Source: Mayfieldus sp038329895 (lineage in GTDB: Bacteria; Actinomycetota; Thermoleophilia; Solirubrobacterales; 70-9). From it: a stretch of DNA of 18,451 nucleotides. This document shows, one piece after another, positions 13,606 to 18,451 of this stretch (position 1 is the first letter of the stretch; every line of letters starts with the position of its first letter). The notes below the pieces were generated by a model. That model worked only from the letters and a program-made list of their open reading frames with translations, was not told where the DNA came from and made no database searches. The translations under genes and the position numbers were made by a program. The stretch spans positions 1-18,451 of the forward strand of contig JBBQNM010000048.1 of NCBI GenBank assembly GCA_038329895.1, given 5' to 3'.

Positions 13606-15476
13606 TGTACATCCGCAACGACGACAGGCGACCGACGATGAGCTCGGGGTTCGCTCTGCGGGTGGCGATCCTCGGCGGCGCCGCACTGGTGATGTTCGCG
13701 GTGATCTTCTTCCGGCTCTGGTACCTGCAGGTGCTCTCGGGCGACAAGTACCTGGCCGAGGCGAACAACAACCGCATCCGCGAGATCAGGGTGACCGCGC
13801 CACGCGGCGAGATCCTCGACCGCAACGGTCACGTCCTGGTCGAGAACCGCACCAGCCTGGCGCTTCAGGTCAACCCGCAGAAGCTGCCGGGCCATGTCCG
13901 CGAGCGCCGCGCCGAATTGGCGCGGCTGGGCCACGCCGCCGGAATCCCGGTGCGCCGCATGCGGCGCGACATGTCCGAGCAGCTCAAGGTGTCGCGGAGC
14001 GCACCGGTCACCCTGCAAAGGGACGTCGACTACGACCTCGTCTACTACCTGCAGGAGCACCAGGCCGACTTCCCCGGCGTCGCGGTGCAGCGCGTCTTCG
14101 TGCGTCGCTATCCGGACGGCACTCTCGGGGCGCACCTGTTCGGCAACGTCGGCGAGATCAACGAGGCCGAGCTGAAGGAGCCCCGCTACAAGGGCCTGAA
14201 GCCCGGCGATCTGATCGGCCAGGATGGCGCCGAGTACGAGTACGACCGCTACCTGCGCGGCCGTCCCGGCGAGACGCGCGTGCAGGTCGACTCGCTCGGC
14301 CGGCCTACCCCCGGAGGCGAGCTGAGCTCGGTTCCGCCGAAGCCGGGCGACAACCTGCAGCTCAGTATCGACGCGGGCGTCCAAGGGGCAGGTGAAGCCG
14401 GCCTCGCGGCCCGCGGCCTACCCGGAGCTTTCGTGGCCATGGACGTGCGCAACGGCCAGGTGCTGGGGCTGGGCTCCTTCCCGACCTTCGACCCCTCGAT
14501 CTTCACCAAGCCGATCACGCCCTCCCAGTACAAGGATTTGACTTCGCAGACGACGGATGCTCCGCTCACTGACCGCGCGATCCGCGGCCTATATCCGACC
14601 GGGTCCGCGTTCAAACCGATCACCGCGATGGCGGCGCTGGCCGGCGGCGTGATCACTCCTTCCACTCCGATCACCGACACTGGTGGATTGACGGTCGGCG
14701 GCATCACCTTCCGCAACGCCGGCGGCGGCGCCTACGGGACCCTGTCGCTGCCGAGCGCGCTGCAGGTCTCCGACGACGTCTTCTTCTACACGCTGGGGCT
14801 GCGGATGAACGGCACCCTTCAGCTGCAGAAGTGGGCTCACCGCTTCGGGCTCGGGAGCCCGTCGGGCATCGACCTTCCAGGAGACTCCAGCGGCCTGATT
14901 CCCAGCCCCTCCTGGCGCAACCGCCTCTACCGCAAGGGCCTCACCGATCGACCCTGGTCGGCGGGCGACAACATCAACCTCTCGGTCGGCCAGGGTGACG
15001 TGCAGGTTGATCCGCTGCAGCTCGCCGACGCCTACGCGGCGATCGGTAACGGCGGCACCCTGGTGCGCCCCCACGTCGGGATGCAGGTGGTCGACACGGC
15101 GGGTCGCGTCGTTCAGGAGCTCAATCCTCCGCCACGCCGCCACATCCCGATCAATCCCGAGTACGGCAGCGCGATCCTCGACGGGCTGCACAAGGCGGCG
15201 CAGAGCCCAGGGGGCACCTCCTACGCGGTGTTCGGGGGCTTCCCGGTTCCGGTGGCCGGCAAGACGGGCACCGCCCAGCGCACGGGTCAAGAGGACCAGT
15301 CCTGGTACTCGGTGCTCGCCCCCTACCCCAATCCGCGCGTCGTGGTCACGGTGACCGTCGAGCGGGGAGGCTTCGGGGTCGACTCGGCCGCCCCGATCGC
15401 CGAGCAGATCCTCTCGCAGTACTTCCATGCGAAGGCGCGCGCGGTGGGCGCCGCCAACGGCGGGAGCCAGTACTGA
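13605..15476 (+). CDS. mrdA: Penicillin-binding protein 2, elongation transpeptidase
   Basis: Class B PBP2 cross-links peptidoglycan made by RodA during lateral growth. The 623-aa protein has a short cytoplasmic N-terminus (MYIRNDDRRP, usual for this group), one membrane helix (about 16-38), the PBP dimerisation/pedestal domain (about 60-240, starting APRGEILDRNG) and the transpeptidase domain (about 270-610). Active-site motifs are S334-A-F-K337 (SxxK), S389-D-D391 at the SxN position and K553-T-G-T556. The SxD form occurs in PBP2-type enzymes, so this is not a sign of inactivity. ATG 13605 overlaps the preceding ORF by one base; a second Met at residue 12 is an alternative. Its TGA overlaps the rodA ATG (TGATG). 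A beta-lactam target. Confidence 0.95.
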   Translation: MYIRNDDRRPTMSSGFALRVAILGGAALVMFAVIFFRLWYLQVLSGDKYLAEANNNRIREIRVTAPRGEILDRNGHVLVENRTSLALQVNPQKLPGHVRERRAELARLGHAAGIPVRRMRRDMSEQLKVSRSAPVTLQRDVDYDLVYYLQEHQADFPGVAVQRVFVRRYPDGTLGAHLFGNVGEINEAELKEPRYKGLKPGDLIGQDGAEYEYDRYLRGRPGETRVQVDSLGRPTPGGELSSVPPKPGDNLQLSIDAGVQGAGEAGLAARGLPGAFVAMDVRNGQVLGLGSFPTFDPSIFTKPITPSQYKDLTSQTTDAPLTDRAIRGLYPTGSAFKPITAMAALAGGVITPSTPITDTGGLTVGGITFRNAGGGAYGTLSLPSALQVSDDVFFYTLGLRMNGTLQLQKWAHRFGLGSPSGIDLPGDSSGLIPSPSWRNRLYRKGLTDRPWSAGDNINLSVGQGDVQVDPLQLADAYAAIGNGGTLVRPHVGMQVVDTAGRVVQELNPPPRRHIPINPEYGSAILDGLHKAAQSPGGTSYAVFGGFPVPVAGKTGTAQRTGQEDQSWYSVLAPYPNPRVVVTVTVERGGFGVDSAAPIAEQILSQYFHAKARAVGAANGGSQY

Positions 15477-16672
15477 TGTACGCGACCGCAACACGACGCT
15501 CACGGCCGGTGCCGTTCAGCACCCGCCCCGGAATCGCCGAGCGGCTCGGGATCCCCTACATGGACCCGTTGCTGCTGCTCGCCGCGGTGGCGCTGGCGGG
15601 CTTCAGCATCTTCACGCTCGCCGAGGCGACCCTTCACGACGTCCCCGGCTCGCCGTACTACTACGTCGAGCGCCAGAGCATCTACGCGGGCCTCGGCCTG
15701 CTGGGGCTGTTCCTGCTGACCCAGATCGACTACTCCCGCTTCCGCGAGCTCCGGGTCGGCATCTACACGATGATGTTCGCCAGCATCGGGCTCGTATTCG
15801 TGTTTGGCGCCGCCGCACGTGGTTCGCGGCGCGCATTCAATCTTCCGTTCTTCAACTTCCAACCGGCCGAGTTGGGCAAGGTCTTGCTCATCATCGCTCT
15901 CGCCGGTTTCGTCATCGACGGCGCAAGGCGCGGCTCGCCGCGCCAGCGGTCGGCCCGCTATTTGTTGCTCGGGCTTGCTCCCGCTGCGCTGATCTTTTTG
16001 CAACCCGACCTCGGCACGTCATTGGTGTTCGGGGTCGTGACCCTCGCGGTGATGTTTCTGGCCGGGGTCCGCTGGAGCCACTTCTTGGCGATAGCAGCGG
16101 GCATCGCGGTCATGGTCACCGCGGTGCTGGTCGTCGCGCCGGCGGTTGGAACGCCGGTCCTCAAGGGCTACCAGGAGCAGCGACTGACGTCGTTCCTGCA
16201 CCCCAGCCGGGACCCGCGCGACGCGGGTTACCAGCAGAAGCAGGCCACGATCGCCATCGGCTCCGGGGAGAAGACCGGGCGCGGCGATCAGGCCACACAG
16301 ACGCGGCTCGACTTCGTCCCCGAGAGGACCACGGACTTCATCTTCGCCGTGGTCGGGGAACGCTTCGGATTCCTCGGAGCCGCGTTTGTCCTATCCCTAT
16401 TCGCCCTGCTTATCTGGCGGGCGCTGCGGATTGTGACGCTCTCAAAGAACTTGTACGGAACCCTGGTCGCTGGCGGGATAACCGCCATGCTGATGTTCCA
16501 GGTATTCGTCAACGTCGGGATGAGCCTCGGGATCATGCCCATCACGGGCATCCCCCTGCCGCTCATGAGCTACGGAGGTTCCTCCGTGCTGGCCACGTTC
16601 TTGGCCATCGGCGTGCTGGAGAGCGTTCACATGCATGCTCGCCTCAGCCAGAAGAGCAGGGATAACTACTGA
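15476..16672 (+). CDS. rodA: Peptidoglycan glycosyltransferase RodA (SEDS family)
   Basis: RodA polymerises lipid II into glycan strands and works as a pair with PBP2. The 398-aa polytopic protein has about ten membrane helices from residue 29 on, after a ~28-residue cytoplasmic N-terminus. SEDS hallmarks are FNFQPAELGK (127-135), QPDLGTSLVFG (176-186), the IAIGSGEKTGRG loop (259-270), LDFVPERTTDFIFAVVGE (278-295) with the catalytic Asp D287, and GIPLPLMSYGGSS near the C-terminus. The coupling to mrdA by a one-base overlap and the position in the mre cluster favour RodA over FtsW. The first codon is ATG at 15476. Confidence 0.96.
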   Translation: MYATATRRSRPVPFSTRPGIAERLGIPYMDPLLLLAAVALAGFSIFTLAEATLHDVPGSPYYYVERQSIYAGLGLLGLFLLTQIDYSRFRELRVGIYTMMFASIGLVFVFGAAARGSRRAFNLPFFNFQPAELGKVLLIIALAGFVIDGARRGSPRQRSARYLLLGLAPAALIFLQPDLGTSLVFGVVTLAVMFLAGVRWSHFLAIAAGIAVMVTAVLVVAPAVGTPVLKGYQEQRLTSFLHPSRDPRDAGYQQKQATIAIGSGEKTGRGDQATQTRLDFVPERTTDFIFAVVGERFGFLGAAFVLSLFALLIWRALRIVTLSKNLYGTLVAGGITAMLMFQVFVNVGMSLGIMPITGIPLPLMSYGGSSVLATFLAIGVLESVHMHARLSQKSRDNY

Positions 16673-16693
16673 TCTTCGAACTGAGCTGAGGTT

Positions 16694-18451
16694 ATGAAAA
16701 AGACAATTCTGGTTTCCGCCGACAAAGGCGAGACGCGGGTGGCCGTGCTCGAGGCGAGCAAGGACCAAAAGCCCGAGGTCGCAGAGCTCTACGTGGAGCG
16801 TCGCGGCCGCCGCTCGATCGTTGGCAACATCTACATAGGCAAGGTCGACAACGTGCTTGCCGGCATGGAGGCGGCGTTCGTCGACATCGGCCTGGAGCGA
16901 AACGGCTTCCTGCACGTCGACGAGATCGTCCTGCCCGGCGGCGAGGCGGGTCCGAGGCGCGGACGCGGACGCGGCCGCCGCATCACCGAGCTGCTCAAGT
17001 CCGGGCAGGAGATCATCGTCCAGGTCGTCAAGGACCCGCTGAAGACGAAGGGTGCGCGGCTGTCGATGAACGTCTCGATCGCCGGCCGCTATCTCGTCTA
17101 TGCGTCGCAGGGAAGCGGCGTCGGGGTCAGCCGCCGGCTCGCCGACGGTGAGCGCGAGCGGCTTCGCAAGATGGTCGAGCGCACCTACAAGGGCCCCGGC
17201 GGGCTGATCGTGCGCACCGCCGCGCACGGCGCCAAGAAGGCCGACTTCGTGCGCGAGATCGACTACCTGCACAAGCTCAACGACGTGCTCGAGCGTCGCG
17301 TCAAGGGTGCCAAGGCCCCGGCCCTGGTGTTCCAGGAGGCCGACCTGCCGGTGCGGGTGCTGCGCGACGTCTTCCTGAGCGACTTCGAGCAGGCGATCAT
17401 CGACTCGCCAAAACAGCACGAGCGGGTCACCGGCTTCTTCCAGCGCACCGCGCCGGAGCTGGTCAAGGGCGTCGAGCTGTACAAGGGCAAAAAGCCCCTG
17501 TTCGAGAAATGGGCGGTCGAAGAGGTGATCCTCTCGACCCTCCAGCGCCGGGTCGACCTGCCCTCCGGCGGCTATCTGATGATCGACTACGCCGAGGCGC
17601 TGACCGTGATCGACGTCAACAGCGGCAGCTTCACCGGTCGCGGCAGGGGCGGCCTGGAGGAGACGATCACGCGGGTCAACACCGAGGCGGCCGACGAGGT
17701 GGTGCGCCAGCTGCGGATGCGGGACATCGGCGGGATCATCGTCATCGACTTCATCGACATGGCGCACAGCCGTAACCGCGAGAAGGTGCTGAAGACGCTG
17801 CGCAGGGCGCTCGACGCCGACAAGTCGAAGAGCTACGTGGTCGAGGTCTCGCCGCTGGGCCTGGTCGAGATGACGCGCCAGAACGTCACCGACGGTGTCC
17901 GCGAGATCCTCACGGTTCGCTGCCCGACCTGCGACGGCGACGGGGTGGTGCTCTCAGAGGAGACCGTTGCGCTCGAAGGGCTGCGCAAGTTGCGCGAGGT
18001 CGTCGCGAAGGACTCCAAGCCGGACGCCTACCTGATCCGGGTTCACCCGAAGGTCGCCGCGGAGCTGATCGACCCGCATAGCGGGTTGGCGGCCCTGGAG
18101 GAGGAGACCGGCAAGGAGTTTCACTTCGAGGGCGGCGAGGCGCTTCCGATCGACACCTTCGAGATCGTCGAGACGGGCAGCAAGGCGCAGATCGTGGAGC
18201 GTGCGCTGCCGTTCAAGGTCGGCGAGGAGGTGCTGGTGACGATCGAGGAGCCGCACATGTACAACGCCGACGACGCGGTCGCGCGGGTCGACTCCTACAT
18301 CGTCAGCGTTACCGGCGGCGGCCCGTTCGTCGGCGAGCGCAAGCTGGTGCGGATCGAGCGCGTCGAGCGCTCCGCGGCGGTGGCCTCGCTGCCGGGGGTG
18401 GAGGTCTCCGGCAACGGCGCCGGCGATGGGAAGGAGGACGGCGACGGGCTA
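16694..18451 (+). CDS. rng: Ribonuclease E/G family protein (3' partial)
   Basis: RNase E/G is an endoribonuclease that processes rRNA precursors and turns over mRNA. 586 codons are open from ATG 16694 to the window end without a stop. The S1 RNA-binding domain is near 40-130 (GNIYIGKVDNVLAGMEAAFVDIG, FLHVDEI), interrupted by an Arg/Gly-rich insert (PRRGRGRGRR, about 85-96). The catalytic Mg-binding aspartates are D307 (TVIDVNSG) and D352 (VIDFIDM), and the zinc-link is RCPTCDGDG with C410 and C413. After the small domain (about 415-560) the last visible residues are Gly/Asp-rich, so an RNase E-like tail may follow. The start has GAGG only 2 nt upstream, an unusually tight spacing, and the gene begins 21 nt after rodA. 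Whether it should be called rne or rng is open. Confidence 0.94.
   Translation, partial: MKKTILVSADKGETRVAVLEASKDQKPEVAELYVERRGRRSIVGNIYIGKVDNVLAGMEAAFVDIGLERNGFLHVDEIVLPGGEAGPRRGRGRGRRITELLKSGQEIIVQVVKDPLKTKGARLSMNVSIAGRYLVYASQGSGVGVSRRLADGERERLRKMVERTYKGPGGLIVRTAAHGAKKADFVREIDYLHKLNDVLERRVKGAKAPALVFQEADLPVRVLRDVFLSDFEQAIIDSPKQHERVTGFFQRTAPELVKGVELYKGKKPLFEKWAVEEVILSTLQRRVDLPSGGYLMIDYAEALTVIDVNSGSFTGRGRGGLEETITRVNTEAADEVVRQLRMRDIGGIIVIDFIDMAHSRNREKVLKTLRRALDADKSKSYVVEVSPLGLVEMTRQNVTDGVREILTVRCPTCDGDGVVLSEETVALEGLRKLREVVAKDSKPDAYLIRVHPKVAAELIDPHSGLAALEEETGKEFHFEGGEALPIDTFEIVETGSKAQIVERALPFKVGEEVLVTIEEPHMYNADDAVARVDSYIVSVTGGGPFVGERKLVRIERVERSAAVASLPGVEVSGNGAGDGKEDGDGL

Noticed and set aside
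13251..14384. 377-codon - strand frame across mreD, the small ORF and mrdA
   Set aside because: It crosses three + strand reading frames, two of them certain; low-complexity Arg/Ala-rich product.
13605..15476. Inactive PBP2 because the SxN motif reads SDD
   Set aside because: An Asp at this place is compatible with PBP2-type enzymes, and the SxxK and KTGT motifs are intact.
15427..16665. 412-codon + strand frame overlapping rodA
   Set aside because: Frame-shifted shadow of rodA, Arg-rich with no hydrophobic or domain pattern; RodA motifs are all in the other frame.
16442..17767. 441-codon frame antisense to the end of rodA and to rng
   Set aside because: Codon-bias shadow; RNase E/G catalytic and zinc-link motifs are intact on the + strand.

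Overview
The window is GC-rich bacterial chromosome. Its conserved gene order is clpX, valS, folC, ndk, (maf), mreB, mreC, mreD, mrdA (PBP2), rodA, rng, all on the + strand. As far as I recall, Streptomyces and other actinobacteria carry essentially this order (clpX-valS-folC-ndk-mreBCD-pbp2-rodA-rng), so I infer a high-GC actinobacterium. It is probably a rod-forming, deep-branching lineage such as Thermoleophilia. The class-level guess is inference; the phylum-level one is fairly strong.

Layout. 1-829: the 3' two thirds of clpX. 830-4822: an accessory block between clpX and valS. It holds a convergent two-gene unit on the - strand (an Asp-nucleophile alpha/beta hydrolase and an EAL-domain protein, coupled by a GTGA overlap) and then, on the + strand, a compact type II restriction-modification pair (PD-(D/E)XK nuclease and N6-adenine methyltransferase) whose base composition is visibly lower in GC than its surroundings. 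4895-8887: valS, folC and a probable 39-aa membrane peptide. 9012-10640: a membrane-anchored double zinc-ribbon protein, ndk and maf (apparently starting at CTG). 10925-18451: the cell-elongation cluster mreB-mreC-mreD-(76-aa ORF)-mrdA-rodA followed by RNase E/G, which runs off the end.

How the genes work together. ClpX is the unfoldase of ClpXP. ValS, FolC and Ndk supply charged tRNA, polyglutamylated folate and NTPs; Maf removes non-canonical or modified nucleotides. MreB, MreC, MreD, PBP2 and RodA form the elongasome, in which RodA polymerises and PBP2 cross-links lateral-wall peptidoglycan. Rng processes rRNA and mRNA.

The less ordinary content is mostly non-coding. There is a two-copy element (variable hairpin plus an identical 31-nt block containing a second hairpin) after clpX and after maf. 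A 24-position heptamer-built hairpin joins the valS stop codon to the folC start. Repeats and palindromes fill an in-frame ORF exactly between mreD and mrdA. There are dyads near the probable promoters of mreB and of the zinc-ribbon gene, and a possible alternative pairing in the mreB leader. Among proteins, the EAL domain has lost two catalytic-site acids. I do not see a clear previously undescribed defence or biosynthetic system; the R-M pair is a recognisable type. No tRNA, rRNA, CRISPR array, insertion sequence or transposase was seen.
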